The notes beneath the pieces are model-generated. The model searched no databases. It was not told the origin of the DNA and worked only from the letters and a program-made list of their open reading frames with translations. From Bacteroidales bacterium (GTDB taxonomy: Bacteria; Bacteroidota; Bacteroidia; Bacteroidales; Muribaculaceae): a stretch of DNA of 64,000 bases. Shown piece by piece: positions 1 through 10,139 of the stretch. Position numbers and translations under genes: made by a program. The DNA is taken from positions 25,434 to 89,433 of the forward strand of contig JAAVFQ010000009.1 in the NCBI GenBank assembly GCA_014800685.1. The letters are read 5' to 3'. How positions within the stretch are numbered: position 1 is the first letter of the stretch; each line of letters opens with the position of its first letter.

Positions 1-1022
1 ACGGCCCAGTTGCGCGAGGTTGAGATTTTGTCATCCTCAAGGTTGAGAAACTCATTGGCGGGCACATTCTCCGGGAGATTATAGGAGCCGTCGGCCATGA
101 GCATGGCAGGGAAGACGATGCAGTGGAAGACGATATTATCCTTGCCTATGAAGTGAAGCATACGGGTCTGAGGGTCTTTCCACCATTTTTCCCATGAATC
201 CGGACACACATCCTTCGTATTGGATATATAGCCTATCGGAGCGTCAAACCATACGTATAGCACTTTTCCCTCAGCGCCCTCCACCGGCACGGGGATACCC
301 CAGTTGAGGTCTCGGCTGACGGCGCGGGGCTGCAGACCCAGATCGAGCCATGATTTGCACTGTCCGTAGACGTTGGGCTTCCACTCCTTGTGATCTTCCA
401 GAATCCACTGACGCAACTTAGGCTCCCATTTGTCAAGAGGGAGATACCAGTGTTTCGTCTCTCTCATCACGGGCACTGAGCCGGTGATGGCTGAGCGGGG
501 ATTGATAAGGTCTACGGCATTTAGAGAAGTGCCGCATTTTTCGCATTGGTCACCATAGGCTCCCTCGGCACCGCAATGAGGGCAGGTGCCCGTCACATAG
601 CGGTCGGCGAGAAACTGGCCTGCCTCCTCATCATAGAGCTGCTGGGAGGTCTGCTCTATGAATTCCCCTTTGTCGTAGAGGCGACGGAAGAAGTCGGAAG
701 CGGTCTCTTTGTGCGTTTCGCTCGTAGTGCGGCCGTAGACGTCAAATGAGATGCCGAGGTCTTCGAAACTCTTCTTGATGATGCCGTGATAGCGGTCTAC
801 GATGTCTTGCGGCGTCACGCCCTCATTGCGGGCCTTGATAGTGATAGGGACGCCATGCTCGTCACTACCGCCCACGAAGAGCACCTCTTCTCCTTTAAGG
901 CGAAGATAGCGGGCATAGATGTCGGCGGGCACGTAGACTCCCGCAAGGTGTCCGATATGCACCGGCCCGTTGGCGTATGGCAACGCGGACGTTATGAGGG
1001 TTCGTTTAAAATTCTTTTCCAT
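1..1022 (-). CDS. metG: Methionyl-tRNA synthetase, N-terminal part (cut by window edge)
   Basis: Class I aminoacyl-tRNA synthetase that charges tRNA-Met in the cytoplasm. About 340 codons are present and the reading frame runs off the left edge. The start is the ATG at 1022, followed by the Rossmann-fold signature HIGH (residues 22-25 in [11 protein letters not shown]). A zinc knuckle with two CxxC pairs (CPHC and CEKC) lies near residues 146-164. The KMSKS-loop equivalent, KISTSRNWA, is at the window edge. The anticodon-binding and C-terminal domains lie outside the window. The identification rests on these family motifs and is secure. Confidence 0.96.
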   Translation of the reverse strand, partial: MEKNFKRTLITSALPYANGPVHIGHLAGVYVPADIYARYLRLKGEEVLFVGGSDEHGVPITIKARNEGVTPQDIVDRYHGIIKKSFEDLGISFDVYGRTTSETHKETASDFFRRLYDKGEFIEQTSQQLYDEEAGQFLADRYVTGTCPHCGAEGAYGDQCEKCGTSLNAVDLINPRSAITGSVPVMRETKHWYLPLDKWEPKLRQWILEDHKEWKPNVYGQCKSWLDLGLQPRAVSRDLNWGIPVPVEGAEGKVLYVWFDAPIGYISNTKDVCPDSWEKWWKDPQTRMLHFIGKDNIVFHCIVFPAMLMADGSYNLPENVPANEFLNLEDDKISTSRNWA

Positions 1023-1061
1023 CGTATGTATGTATCTTGATATTTTCTTATCTGTTCAAAG

Positions 1062-1934
1062 TCACATGTCGGAGCGTGACTTCTTTGCAAAGGCTATTAT
1101 TTCCGGACGGTATTCGAAGTGCATGGTGTCATAATGATACCATGCGCCGCCCCATATAAATCCGTGGCGTTCGAAAATTTTCACCAATTCTGCAGGCATT
1201 CGGTTAGCGTATGATATCCGATCCGTTTCTGACGCACCGGGATTTTTCCATAGCCAGTAGTCGCTTTGCGGGACTCCAATATCTATAGCGATACCATAGC
1301 TATGGGCACTCTGACGATTGGCGCCTCTCACTTTTCGCCAATAGAATGTGCCTGACGATTTGAGTAAGTCGCCGGTAAACATTCTTCCGGATGCCTTGAT
1401 ATCTGCCACCACCATGCTGAGTGCCTCTGCCGCTCCGTTGACCTCCGTGAAGGGCACTTTGCTTCCAAACCAGTCTACTTCTATTAGATGCTTGCGCACA
1501 GCTTCTTCGGAATTGCCATACATACTCTTGAATAGCCTCTCGCAGCGCGAACGGCCGGCATCTGAAAGATATTCCGGTGGAAGTCGGTCGGAGTCGTAGA
1601 CGACAAAAAACTGGTCTTGGGGGTCACTCTCATCGAGCATCTCTGTGAAACTCTTTTCGCGTCCGTCATCATAGAGTATCTTCTCGCCGGAAAACATTAT
1701 CAGGTAGCCGTCTTCATATCCCCGTATGCTCCGGGGATAAGACTCCAGAAGCGCGGAGACGTCCGGCGGCAATGTGTCGGCTGGCGCGCTCTCTGACCTT
1801 TCAGAGGCAATAGTGCCTTGCGCAGAGTCTTCAGCGGATACTCTCTTTTGTGAATCCCCCTCTCCGTGAGAGCATCCCGACAGTACAGTCAGCAAAAAGG
1901 AAAGCAGAAGGAGGAGGTGACGTCTTATTCCCAA
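1062..1934 (-). CDS. M15-family D-Ala-D-Ala carboxypeptidase-like lipoprotein
   Basis: Predicted periplasmic peptidoglycan peptidase, 290 aa. It begins with a hydrophobic stretch ending in a lipobox (LSGC, Cys21), so it is probably a lipoprotein. A polar linker of about 40 residues follows. The C-terminal half carries the VanY/M15C zinc site: HSYGIAIDIG (His211, Asp218) and WYHYDTMHFEY (His272). In the family this fold cleaves D-Ala-D-Ala or L-Ala-D-Glu bonds; the exact substrate here is not known. Its start overlaps the end of the upstream YARHG gene by 10 bp, so the two are probably co-transcribed. Confidence 0.85.
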   Translation of the reverse strand: MGIRRHLLLLLSFLLTVLSGCSHGEGDSQKRVSAEDSAQGTIASERSESAPADTLPPDVSALLESYPRSIRGYEDGYLIMFSGEKILYDDGREKSFTEMLDESDPQDQFFVVYDSDRLPPEYLSDAGRSRCERLFKSMYGNSEEAVRKHLIEVDWFGSKVPFTEVNGAAEALSMVVADIKASGRMFTGDLLKSSGTFYWRKVRGANRQSAHSYGIAIDIGVPQSDYWLWKNPGASETDRISYANRMPAELVKIFERHGFIWGGAWYHYDTMHFEYRPEIIAFAKKSRSDM

Positions 1935-2512
1935 GCCTGGATTGTTTTTATGTTGGCCTGCTCGTATTTGTTAAGTTCGCTTGTGGGGATTTCACTGCGA
2001 TAGGGACTATACCACGAGCATCGTCCGAAGATTTCCTGCAACTCCTTACTCTGGAAATAGCGGCCATGACGGGCATAAATGCTGTTTCGGGCCACACGGA
2101 GCTCCTGTTTCGTCAATCCCTGAAGCCACTTAGTGCTAACATAGCTATCGGAAAGGTCTGTATTTGCCACTACATCTATGCTGCTCATTGGCTCATTAGA
2201 CGACTTAGACGCGGAGTGGCTTACGAGTTCAATTTCGTCTTCATCATCTTCGTAAGCTCGGCTTGACTTCGTCTGCTTGTCGGCTGCTACGAAGTAGATA
2301 ACGGCTGCTACTATAATGAGCGAGACAATCACCGTAGCGCAGATAATGATGAGATTCATATTACGTCCGGCCTTTCTCACAGGCTGAAGCGCCGGGGGCA
2401 CTCCCCCTTCGGGCACCATAGGCATCTCTGACACCGGAGAGAGCGGTGAGCCGCAACGCCCACAATAATTCAATCCATCAGGATTTTCTGTACCGCATAT
2501 TTTACATTTCAT
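1925..2512 (-). CDS. Zinc-ribbon, single-TM protein with YARHG domain
   Basis: Protein of 195 aa with three visible parts. An N-terminal zinc ribbon has Cys3, Cys6, Cys17 and Cys20. One transmembrane helix lies at about residues 53-76. A C-terminal YARHG domain follows (ARNSIYARHGRYF, then a W-Y-x-P segment), predicted to be extracytoplasmic. YARHG domains occur in extracellular or envelope proteins of Bacteroidota and Firmicutes with no settled biochemical function. The stop overlaps the M15 peptidase gene by 10 bp, which links this protein to cell-wall turnover by context only. Upstream lies one copy of a 28-bp repeat (2531-2558). Confidence 0.75.
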   Translation of the reverse strand: MKCKICGTENPDGLNYCGRCGSPLSPVSEMPMVPEGGVPPALQPVRKAGRNMNLIIICATVIVSLIIVAAVIYFVAADKQTKSSRAYEDDEDEIELVSHSASKSSNEPMSSIDVVANTDLSDSYVSTKWLQGLTKQELRVARNSIYARHGRYFQSKELQEIFGRCSWYSPYRSEIPTSELNKYEQANIKTIQAWE

Positions 2513-2530
2513 AATCAGTAAATAAGTCTG

Positions 2531-2558
2531 AGTAAGTTCGAAAAATTAAACGATATAT
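2531..2558. repeat. 28-bp repeat, copy A
   Basis: This stretch (core gtaagttcgaaaaatt, ending acgatatat) is identical to 16199-16226. Here it lies directly upstream of the YARHG gene. Read on the minus strand it gives tttttcgaacttactcag just before the ATG. Confidence 0.8.
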
Positions 2559-2567
2559 ATTAGTTCA

Positions 2568-3320
2568 TCATATCACTCCCTCGATCCAGGCATCTATCAG
2601 GCGTCGGGCTATCGAGGCCTTTCCGGGAAGAAGAGGCAGATTATCACGGGTGAAAAAGCCCCCCTCACTCAGTTCGCCATCGGTAAACTTCAACTCTCCT
2701 GCCGCATATTGCGCCGTAAAGCCTATCATCAGCTGGGAAGGATAAGGCCAAGGCTGACTACCGAAATAACGGATGTCGGTGACTTGCAGGCTCGTCTCTT
2801 CGTATATTTCCCTGGCCACGCTCTCTTCAAGGCTCTCTCCGGTCTCCACAAATCCTGCTACGAGGCCGAAGAAGGGGCGCGAAAAACTGCGGGCATGAAC
2901 CAGCAAAGCCTCATCTCCTCTCTGTATGAGCACAATGACTGCTGGAGCCACACTCGGGAAGACCTCCCGATGACAGCAGTCACAGATTTTGCTTATCTCA
3001 GTATTTCTGCGCATCGGGGCTCCGCAATGTCCGCAGAAACGATTCTCGGCGTCCCAGTGGCAAAGTTCTTCTCCCTTGCCCACAGCTTTGAACTCATCCT
3101 CGCTCAGAAGACTCCAGAGACTTCTGATGTCGGAGAAGTGATAGCCCTCCGGGGCCTCCTCCGACGCAACGCTGCAGGCATGATAGTCCGTCTCCCCTAT
3201 TCTGAAGACAAACTCCTCACCACGGCTCTCCATCGGCAGACACTCAGCGGGCAGAAAGCACTTCCCATCCCTACTCTCCACCAGAGCCTTTCCGTTGAAT
3301 ATTGCTACATGCTTACTCAT
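2568..3320 (-). CDS. nudC: NADH pyrophosphatase NudC (Nudix hydrolase)
   Basis: Hydrolyses NAD(H) and can remove NAD caps from RNA in characterised homologues. With the start at 3320 the protein has 250 aa. It has a zinc ribbon (Cys96, Cys99, Cys113, Cys116), a complete Nudix box at about residues 156-178 (G-x5-E-x7-REIYEE) and the NudC-specific SQPWPYP motif just after it. I chose the ATG at 3320 over a TTG at 3341 because it gives an 8-bp ATGAGTAA overlap with the stop of folK, a typical coupled junction. Confidence 0.92.
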   Translation of the reverse strand: MSKHVAIFNGKALVESRDGKCFLPAECLPMESRGEEFVFRIGETDYHACSVASEEAPEGYHFSDIRSLWSLLSEDEFKAVGKGEELCHWDAENRFCGHCGAPMRRNTEISKICDCCHREVFPSVAPAVIVLIQRGDEALLVHARSFSRPFFGLVAGFVETGESLEESVAREIYEETSLQVTDIRYFGSQPWPYPSQLMIGFTAQYAAGELKFTDGELSEGGFFTRDNLPLLPGKASIARRLIDAWIEGVI

Positions 3321-3789
3321 CTTCTGAGGGTAATTCGGCAAGCATCTCTGACGCCGTCTTGCCGGTCAGCGGATGACGCCAGCCGGGAGCTACCTCCTCA
3401 AGAGGCTCAAGAAAAAAGCGTCTCTGAGCAAGGTGAGGATGGGGCACTTTCAGCGTCTCTGTCTCTATCACCTTATCATCTATAGCCACTATATCTATGT
3501 CTATGACGCGATCTTTATATTCTCCGGTTGGGGTGCGGTGAGGTTCAGGTGAAATTTTCTTCTCAATGGCCTGTAAGCGCTCAAGTACCTCTTCAGGCTG
3601 CTCATCACTGTTGAAAAGGATGCAGACGTTGAGAAATTTTCCTTGTGATTCAAAGCCCCAGGGATCGGAGACGAGAGCATGAGACATCTCGAAAGAACCG
3701 AATTCTCTGTTTATCGCGCTCATTGCCCGGCTCAGATTGAGACGACGGTCGCCTACGTTGCTTCCTATGTTTATGATGTATACAGACAT
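3313..3789 (-). CDS. folK: 2-amino-4-hydroxy-6-hydroxymethyldihydropteridine pyrophosphokinase
   Basis: HPPK transfers pyrophosphate from ATP to 6-hydroxymethyl-7,8-dihydropterin in folate synthesis. The 158-aa protein matches the family along its length: N-terminal NIGSNVGDRRLNL, central DRVIDIDIVAI carrying the Mg-binding aspartates, then PHPHLAQRRFFLEPL. It is a monofunctional version without a fused FolB or FolP domain. It overlaps nudC by 8 bp and follows the licD-type gene after about 70 bp. Confidence 0.94.
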   Translation of the reverse strand: MSVYIINIGSNVGDRRLNLSRAMSAINREFGSFEMSHALVSDPWGFESQGKFLNVCILFNSDEQPEEVLERLQAIEKKISPEPHRTPTGEYKDRVIDIDIVAIDDKVIETETLKVPHPHLAQRRFFLEPLEEVAPGWRHPLTGKTASEMLAELPSEDE

Positions 3790-3859
3790 CCTATTAAGTT
3801 AGTATGATAATTAATGTGCTTTTAATTAGCCTGTTATGGAGCTTTTATTCAGTCCGGTC

Positions 3860-4705
3860 TTACTCCTCGCTTTCAAATCCTTTAAATTCTCGATAAGGAT
3901 GCTCCATATCTAGATACCAGAATCTGTGCTGATGTCGTTTGCCGGGGGGAGGAGGCGTCTGCCACTCTCCGAACAGCGATGTGAGATAAGCGGCATTGTC
4001 TTTCATGCCATTGGCCGGAAAGCCCTCGAAAGATTGGGACTCAGGCTCTCCGAGCACTTCGCTTTTCGACACCATGCTCCCAAGTCCGTCGTTATGATTG
4101 ACGGCCGCAAGCCTCGATGTCTCGAAGGGATATTTCATCATCCAGCGCTTTATCTTACCCTGAAGGGATGATAAGGTGTAAATACGACGGCTCAGCAGCG
4201 GAAGCCATGACGAAGGTCCATGCCCGTGGCGGTAAGGATCGCGGCAAAGAAAATAGAGCATCTTCTTAAGATACTTATAGCGCCAGTCATACAGGCGTTG
4301 AGCTATCTTCCCCTCGGGCGCCCCGTCTATCGGGAAAACATCTATATAGATGCCTCCGAGGTAATAGAGATGCGGACGCTCTATGAGAGTGGTGCGTGCA
4401 TCCTGGATTTTGCCGAAGTGAAGAGGATAGCTATCATCCGTCTCGTAGCAGACAAACTCAAGATAATTCGGAAGGATATCCTTATGCTCCGATATCAGAC
4501 GCTCATAGTCCGGTCTGGGCATCGCAATGTCTATGTCATCGTCCCAGGCTATGAAGCCCCCTTCACGCACAGCGCCCAGAAGGGTGCCGTCCACCATATA
4601 ATAGCGCAGGCCGGCCCTTTCGAAAGCAGCGTGCACCTCTTTAAGAAGCTCTAACAGACGCAACTGCAGAGGCCTTATCTCATATTCCTCTCCGGGATGT
4701 GGCAT
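3860..4705 (-). CDS. LicD family nucleotidyl/phosphotransferase-like protein
   Basis: Protein of 281 aa with the LicD signature in its N-terminal third: MVDGTLLGAVREGGFIAWDD followed by DIDI (residues about 38-60), where the Asp cluster is the expected metal/catalytic site. LicD proteins attach phosphocholine or related phospho-groups to surface glycans; the substrate here cannot be read from sequence. Its ATG lies 2 bp after the stop of the adjacent glycosyltransferase gene, so both probably act on the same lipid A-core or capsule glycan. Confidence 0.85.
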   Translation of the reverse strand: MPHPGEEYEIRPLQLRLLELLKEVHAAFERAGLRYYMVDGTLLGAVREGGFIAWDDDIDIAMPRPDYERLISEHKDILPNYLEFVCYETDDSYPLHFGKIQDARTTLIERPHLYYLGGIYIDVFPIDGAPEGKIAQRLYDWRYKYLKKMLYFLCRDPYRHGHGPSSWLPLLSRRIYTLSSLQGKIKRWMMKYPFETSRLAAVNHNDGLGSMVSKSEVLGEPESQSFEGFPANGMKDNAAYLTSLFGEWQTPPPPGKRHQHRFWYLDMEHPYREFKGFESEE

Positions 4706-4707
4706 AT

Positions 4708-5523
4708 TTAATCCTTCTTTTCTGGCTCGTCAAGATGGCGGGTGAGGTTCAGGTCGTTATCTTTCCAGAATTTTTTAGACTTATCATTCTCATAAAGCTT
4801 CGCCAGCACTATATACTTGTAGATGGCATTCTTATGAGCCTGGATCAGTCCTACGATGCCATAGCGGAAGCCCCCTTTCAGAAAATAGGTCTTGAAAAAA
4901 CGGAATGACGGCTCTACTATAAGTTTCAGAAGGTTGACCTTCTCACCCTTACGACGCTCCACTTCATTTTCTGAATAGTCATTCAAGCGTCTCAGCGAAC
5001 GGAAGAATGTGGAGGAAAGATGTATGAGTGCCAAATCTTTTCGCCGACCCGGAATCTTGGTCACAGGGCCGGCCACTTTCGGCACCGAGTGAATGGTATG
5101 AGGCCAGTCTGACCCGTCTTTGAGGAAGAAGCGTAGCTGATAGTCGGGATAGGATGAGCTCATGAAGCGATGGAGCATATAGTTCTTGCGCGGTATGAGC
5201 ACTCCGGCATACTCTCCGGGATTTTTTGCAAACTCATAGAGATATTCCTTCAGAGCCTGCGGCACAAGTTCATCGGCGTCTACTACGAGCACCCAGGGAT
5301 TGGAGGCTGACTGGATGGCGAAATTTCGCGCCGGCTCGCAGATGGTTCGGTTTCCTTTAGGGAAGTGCACTATCTTGCACCCATATTCGGCCGCTATTTC
5401 CAGCGTATTGTCAGTCGACTCCATATCGCAGACTACGATCTCGTCAAATCCTTTGACTCTGTCGAGCACTTCGCGGAGAAATTCGGCAGCGTTGTAAGTA
5501 TTGATAACAACCGATATCTTCAT
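4708..5523 (-). CDS. Glycosyltransferase family 2, LPS-core type (WaaE/KdtX-like)
   Basis: Inverting GT-A glycosyltransferase of 271 aa. The N-terminus MKISVVINTYNAAEFL and the DxD-type motif VVDADE (residues 80-85) are typical of GT2. The overall pattern (CDMESTDNT, ARNFAI, then a basic C-terminal part) resembles the WaaE/KdtX beta-1,4-glucosyltransferase group acting on LPS core. No transmembrane helix is evident, so it probably works at the inner face of the membrane. It lies downstream of infB after about 95 bp, and its leader contains ttttctcacctacttagc just before the ATG. Confidence 0.85.
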   Translation of the reverse strand: MKISVVINTYNAAEFLREVLDRVKGFDEIVVCDMESTDNTLEIAAEYGCKIVHFPKGNRTICEPARNFAIQSASNPWVLVVDADELVPQALKEYLYEFAKNPGEYAGVLIPRKNYMLHRFMSSSYPDYQLRFFLKDGSDWPHTIHSVPKVAGPVTKIPGRRKDLALIHLSSTFFRSLRRLNDYSENEVERRKGEKVNLLKLIVEPSFRFFKTYFLKGGFRYGIVGLIQAHKNAIYKYIVLAKLYENDKSKKFWKDNDLNLTRHLDEPEKKD

Positions 5524-5618
5524 AATTCAGCTAAGTAGGTGAGAAAATTGAGGGGATGGCGGTGCGTCGTCCGCAAGACGAGAGACGCACCGCTTTCCCT
5601 TTTATCAGAGGGTCGTTT

Positions 5619-8600
5619 TTATGAGAGTGTCTTCTTCACCTCTACCTCTTCGTAGGCTTCGATGAGGTCACCCTCGCGGACATCATTATATCCCTGAATG
5701 CTGAGGCCGCAGTCATATCCGCCTACCACCTCTTTCACATCATCCTTGAAGCGCTTGAGGCTGCCGAGCTCGCCGGTATAGGTCACGATGCCGTCGCGTA
5801 TGAGGCGAACTTTGCTGCTTCTCTTGATTTTACCCTCACGCACGATGGCTCCGGCGATGGTGCCCACCTTCGATATGTGATAAGTCTGAAGCACTTCGGC
5901 TGTACCGGTGATTTCCTCCTTGATTTCGGGGGCCAGCATTCCTTCCATAGCATCCTTGACCTCCTCGATAGCCTTATAGATGACTGAGTAGAGACGAATC
6001 TCTACGCCCTCCTTCTCAGCCTCCTTGCGGGCGGCTCCGGAAGGACGCACTTGGAAGCCTATGATGATAGCATCGGAAGCAGCCGCCAGCGTCACGTCGC
6101 TCTCAGAGATGGCTCCTACGCCCTTATGCAGCACATTGACCTGCACTTCGGGGGTGGAGAGCTTGATAAGAGAGTCCGAAAGAGCCTCTACGGAGCCGTC
6201 CACGTCTCCCTTCACCACGAGATTGAGCTCGTGGAAGTCGTTGAGAGCTCGACGGCGACCGAGTTCTTCCAGTCCGAGACGCTTCTTGGTGCGCAGACCC
6301 AACTCTCTCTGTAGCTGTTCGCGCTTGCCGGCTATCTCGCGGGCCTCCTGCTCGGTGGCCATGACATTGAACGTATCGCCGGCTGTCGGCGCGCCATTGA
6401 GTCCGAGCACAAGCACCGGAGTGGCCGGGCCGGCCTCTTTCACTCGCTGGTTACGCTCATTAAACATTGCCTTTATCTTGCCATAATGCGTTCCTGCAAG
6501 CACCACGTCGCCCACTTTGAGCGTACCGTTCTGCACGAGGACTGTGGCCACATAGCCGCGTCCTTTGTCAAGGCTGGATTCTATGACCGAACCGATGGCT
6601 GCACGGTTGGGATTAGCTTTGAGGTCGAGCATTTCGGCTTCGAGAAGCACCTTCTCCATGAGTTCGGGCACGCCGATACCCTTTTTGGCCGAGATGTCCT
6701 GCGACTGATACTTACCTCCCCACTCCTCTACAAGATAGTTCATGGAGGCAAGTTCCTCTTTTATCTTGTCGGGATTGGCTGTAGGCTTGTCTATCTTGTT
6801 AATGGCAAAGACTATGGGCACTCCGGCAGCGCTGGCGTGGTTGATTGCCTCACGCGTCTGCGGCATCACATCGTCATCGGCAGCCACTATAATGATGGCA
6901 AGGTCAGTCACCTTCGCACCGCGGGCACGCATTGCCGTAAAGGCCTCATGACCCGGAGTGTCGAGGAAGGTGATGTGACGGCCATCGCTGAGCTTAACGT
7001 TATATGCACCGATATGCTGAGTGATACCTCCGGCCTCACCGGCTATCACGTTGGCATTGCGGATATAGTCGAGCAGCGATGTCTTACCGTGGTCCACATG
7101 ACCCATGACGGTCACTATAGGGGGACGGGGAAGGAGATCTTCTTCGGCATCCTCTTCAGTAGTGATGGCTTCTGACACTTCAGCACTCACATATTCGGTG
7201 GTGAAGCCAAACTCTTCGGCCACGATATTGATGGTTTCGGCATCGAGACGCTGATTGATCGACACCATGACACCGAGACTCATACAAGTGGCTATGACGT
7301 TGTTGATGGGGATATCCATCATCTGAGCGAGGTCATTGGCGGTCACGAACTCGGTTATCTTCAGCACCTTGCTCTCAGCTGCCTCCATTTCGGCCATTTT
7401 GCGCTCACGATTGCGCATCTCCTCGCGCTTCTCTTTACGCCATTTGACGCTCTTTTTCGTCTGCTTGTTGGTGAGGCGTGCGAGGGTCTCTTTCACCTGC
7501 TTCTGCACGTCTTCGCTGTTGATTTCAGGGCGCTGGGCTCTACCCTTGCCACCTCCGCGGTTCTGTCCGCGGCCGGCGGCATTGCGGTCATCACGGCGCT
7601 GACGGTTATCCTGACCTCCACGGCCGCCATTATCACGGCCCTTGCTGCTCTGCTGGGATGCTTGCTGGGCAGCCTTGTCTATATCTACCTTGGCCTGACT
7701 GATGCGCTTACGTTTATTGCGCGCGCCGGGCTGGCCTGTGGCGGCTGCTGACCCTCCCTGTCCGGGCTGTCCGGGCCGACCGCTATTCTTTCTGTCTTTC
7801 TTATCCCCTCTGCGCCGACCCTTATTGGGTTCAAGCGCTGAGAGGTCAATCGTACCGAGCACTTTGAGCTTGGGCGTTTCGGCAGCAGGATGCAGACGGA
7901 AGGGCTCGTTGGGATTCGCCTTCTCTTCAGAGGAAGAGGCCTCATCCTGAGGCTGAGCCGCAGGCTTCTCTTCAGTCTTAACCGCTTCCGGAGCTTTCTT
8001 TTCCGGAGCCTTGGCGGCGGGGTCAACCTTCTTGGCAGGAGCCGGATTTTCCACTTTCGGAGTGACTGCCTCCTTAGGCTCCTCTTTCTTCTCAGCCTTC
8101 TCCGGCTTTTTCTCTTCCTTAAGCTCCTTTTCCACCTTCACTTCCTTCTGCACTTTTGCCGGAGCGGGCGCAGTCACTTCGGCCTTAGGGGCAGCCTCAG
8201 GCTTGCGGGGCGACGCAGCAGGTTTCTCGGATTCGGGAGCAGGCTTGGGTTCAGCCTTTTTCTCAGTGGGAGCAGGCTGTGCAGCAGCGGGGGAAGTCTG
8301 GGGCTTAACCTCCACATTTCCCTTGCCCACACTGCTGAGATCAATAGTGCCGAGCACCTTTGGGCCTGCCGGACGTGTCGAAGCGGTCTTCACCTCTGCC
8401 GACTCCTGACGCGCAGGCTTGGCTGCGCGGCGCGAAGAGCGGAGCTGAGACTTATCTTTATCCACCTTGTCCGTGCTGTATTCCTTATAAAGTAACTCGA
8501 CGGCAGCCTCGTCTATACGGGCATTCGGGTTCCCGTCGACCTCCACACCATGTTTCTGGAGAAACTCGGCTGCGGTGTTCACGCCTACATTGAGTTCGCG

Positions 8601-8627
8601 TGCTATTTTACTTATCTTTACTGGCAT
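5619..8627 (-). CDS. infB: Translation initiation factor IF-2
   Basis: GTPase that places initiator tRNA on the 30S subunit. The 1002-aa protein begins with an IF2_N helix-turn module (residues 1-50). A low-complexity region rich in Lys, Glu, Pro and Ala follows (about 60-400). It contains two similar KVLGTIDLS motifs and a Gly/Arg/Gln-rich basic stretch. A second IF2_N module precedes the G domain. The G domain is intact: GHVDHGKT near residue 509, DTPGHEAF and NKID. Domains II, III and IV follow. It is last in the rimP-nusA-infB cluster. Confidence 0.97.
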   Translation of the reverse strand: MPVKISKIARELNVGVNTAAEFLQKHGVEVDGNPNARIDEAAVELLYKEYSTDKVDKDKSQLRSSRRAAKPARQESAEVKTASTRPAGPKVLGTIDLSSVGKGNVEVKPQTSPAAAQPAPTEKKAEPKPAPESEKPAASPRKPEAAPKAEVTAPAPAKVQKEVKVEKELKEEKKPEKAEKKEEPKEAVTPKVENPAPAKKVDPAAKAPEKKAPEAVKTEEKPAAQPQDEASSSEEKANPNEPFRLHPAAETPKLKVLGTIDLSALEPNKGRRRGDKKDRKNSGRPGQPGQGGSAAATGQPGARNKRKRISQAKVDIDKAAQQASQQSSKGRDNGGRGGQDNRQRRDDRNAAGRGQNRGGGKGRAQRPEINSEDVQKQVKETLARLTNKQTKKSVKWRKEKREEMRNRERKMAEMEAAESKVLKITEFVTANDLAQMMDIPINNVIATCMSLGVMVSINQRLDAETINIVAEEFGFTTEYVSAEVSEAITTEEDAEEDLLPRPPIVTVMGHVDHGKTSLLDYIRNANVIAGEAGGITQHIGAYNVKLSDGRHITFLDTPGHEAFTAMRARGAKVTDLAIIIVAADDDVMPQTREAINHASAAGVPIVFAINKIDKPTANPDKIKEELASMNYLVEEWGGKYQSQDISAKKGIGVPELMEKVLLEAEMLDLKANPNRAAIGSVIESSLDKGRGYVATVLVQNGTLKVGDVVLAGTHYGKIKAMFNERNQRVKEAGPATPVLVLGLNGAPTAGDTFNVMATEQEAREIAGKREQLQRELGLRTKKRLGLEELGRRRALNDFHELNLVVKGDVDGSVEALSDSLIKLSTPEVQVNVLHKGVGAISESDVTLAAASDAIIIGFQVRPSGAARKEAEKEGVEIRLYSVIYKAIEEVKDAMEGMLAPEIKEEITGTAEVLQTYHISKVGTIAGAIVREGKIKRSSKVRLIRDGIVTYTGELGSLKRFKDDVKEVVGGYDCGLSIQGYNDVREGDLIEAYEEVEVKKTLS

Positions 8628-8701
8628 AAATGTCTTCTTTACTGGTTAATGACCTCCGCTCTATAAGAATAGCGGCTTCAAGACTTCGGGATCGCCGGGG
8701 C

Positions 8702-9949
8702 TCACTCCTCGAACTCGGCTTTGAGCACCTCCATCAGATGCTTGACCGTATCCTCCTCGAAGTCAGCCTGATCAAGCATCTCCTTAGGAGCATTGAGCAC
8801 AGCCTTCGCAGTGCCGAGACCGAGGTCCTTGAGGGTTTCAATCACCCAGTCATCGATTTCATCACGGAATTCATCAAGATAGATATCCTCTTCACCCTCC
8901 TCAAGGTCACGATAGACGTCAATGGTATATCCGGTGAGCATAGAGGCAAGGCGGATATTGGAGCCACCCTTACCGATGGCAAGAGACACCTCATCGGGAT
9001 GCAGGAATACTTCTGCTTTGCGCTCCTCCTCGTTGAGACGGATAGAAGAGACCTTCGCCGGAGAGAGTGCACGCTGAATGAAGAGCTGCGGATTCTGCGT
9101 ATAGTTGATGACATCAATATTCTCATTGCGCAGTTCGCGCACGATGCCATGAATACGACTACCCTTAACTCCGACGCAAGCGCCTACGGGGTCAATGCGG
9201 TCGTCATAGCTCTCCACAGCCACCTTGGCACGGTCGCCGGGAATGCGCGCCACGGCCTTAATGGTGATGAGACCATCATGAATCTCAGGCACTTCCTGCT
9301 CGAAAAGACGGCGAAGGAAGCGCTCGTCGGTGCGGGAGACGATTACTTTGGGATTACCCGTAGGATTGTCCACGCGCTTCACAATGGCACGCACCATGTC
9401 GCCCTTATGGAAATAGTCGCTCGGGATCTGCTCCTCTTTGGGCATGATGAGCTCATTCTGCTCATCATCTATCAGCAGGAGCTCGCGCTTCCAAATCTGA
9501 TGAACTTCGCCCACCACTATTTCCCCCTCCATCTCTTTAAACTTGGAGTAGAGCGCATCTTTCTGGAGGTCAAGGATTTTCGTCTGGAGCGTCTGGCGGA
9601 GGGTAAGTATGGCGCGACGTCCGAATTTCTCGAAGAAAATCTGCTTGGCCACGTCCTCACCAATCTCGCACTCAGGGTCGATCTCTCTTGCTTCGGTGAG
9701 GCCTATCTGCGTGACTTTGTTCTCCACTTCGCCATCGGGCACCACTTCAAGATTCTGATAAATCTCGCAGTCGCCCTTATCAGGATTCATGATTACATCG
9801 AAATTCTCATCTGAGCCAAACATATTGGCCAGCACCTTGCGGAAAGACTCCTCAAGAACGCTGATCATCGTGGTCTTATCGATGTTTTTGAGTTCCTTAA
9901 ACTCCGCAAAGCGGTCCACCATATTTTCGGTAGCTGCTTTTTTTGCCAT
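8702..9949 (-). CDS. nusA: Transcription termination/antitermination factor NusA
   Basis: Binds RNA polymerase and nascent RNA, modulating pausing, termination and antitermination. The 415-aa protein has the N-terminal NusA domain, an S1 domain (from GEIVVGEVHQIW) and tandem KH domains (DPVGACVGVKGSRI and SLAIGKGGSNIRLA). It ends shortly after the KH region with one short acidic helical segment, so it lacks the two acidic repeat domains of the E. coli protein. That short form is usual in Bacteroidota. The order is conserved, with infB 74 bp downstream. Confidence 0.96.
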   Translation of the reverse strand: MAKKAATENMVDRFAEFKELKNIDKTTMISVLEESFRKVLANMFGSDENFDVIMNPDKGDCEIYQNLEVVPDGEVENKVTQIGLTEAREIDPECEIGEDVAKQIFFEKFGRRAILTLRQTLQTKILDLQKDALYSKFKEMEGEIVVGEVHQIWKRELLLIDDEQNELIMPKEEQIPSDYFHKGDMVRAIVKRVDNPTGNPKVIVSRTDERFLRRLFEQEVPEIHDGLITIKAVARIPGDRAKVAVESYDDRIDPVGACVGVKGSRIHGIVRELRNENIDVINYTQNPQLFIQRALSPAKVSSIRLNEEERKAEVFLHPDEVSLAIGKGGSNIRLASMLTGYTIDVYRDLEEGEEDIYLDEFRDEIDDWVIETLKDLGLGTAKAVLNAPKEMLDQADFEEDTVKHLMEVLKAEFEE

Positions 9950-10045
9950 ATTCTTAATACATTTAGGTTACGGGTCGGCTCCGGTGGAGGTCAGACCAGT
10001 ATGCTGTTTTTATTATTTTCTATCAGTGAGAGTATGGTTCCTTTT

Positions 10046-10094
10046 AAGTAAGTATTCATATTTCTTTCAATACTTACTATTTCAATACTTACTT
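10046..10094. repeat. Inverted/direct repeat cluster between rimP and nusA
   Basis: aagtaagtatt (10046-10056) is a perfect 11-bp inverted repeat of aatacttactt (10084-10094). A direct copy, aatacttact, sits between them (10069-10078). It could form two alternative hairpins in the nusA leader. No T-tract follows, so a simple terminator is unlikely. Confidence 0.6.
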
Positions 10095-10139
10095 AGGCCA
10101 ACATCATTTAGTTAGAAGCCACCACACTCGGCAGGGTTT

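Noticed and set aside
8630-9814. Plus-strand ORF of 394 codons
   Set aside because: Antisense to nusA, with no recognisable domain and no promoter.
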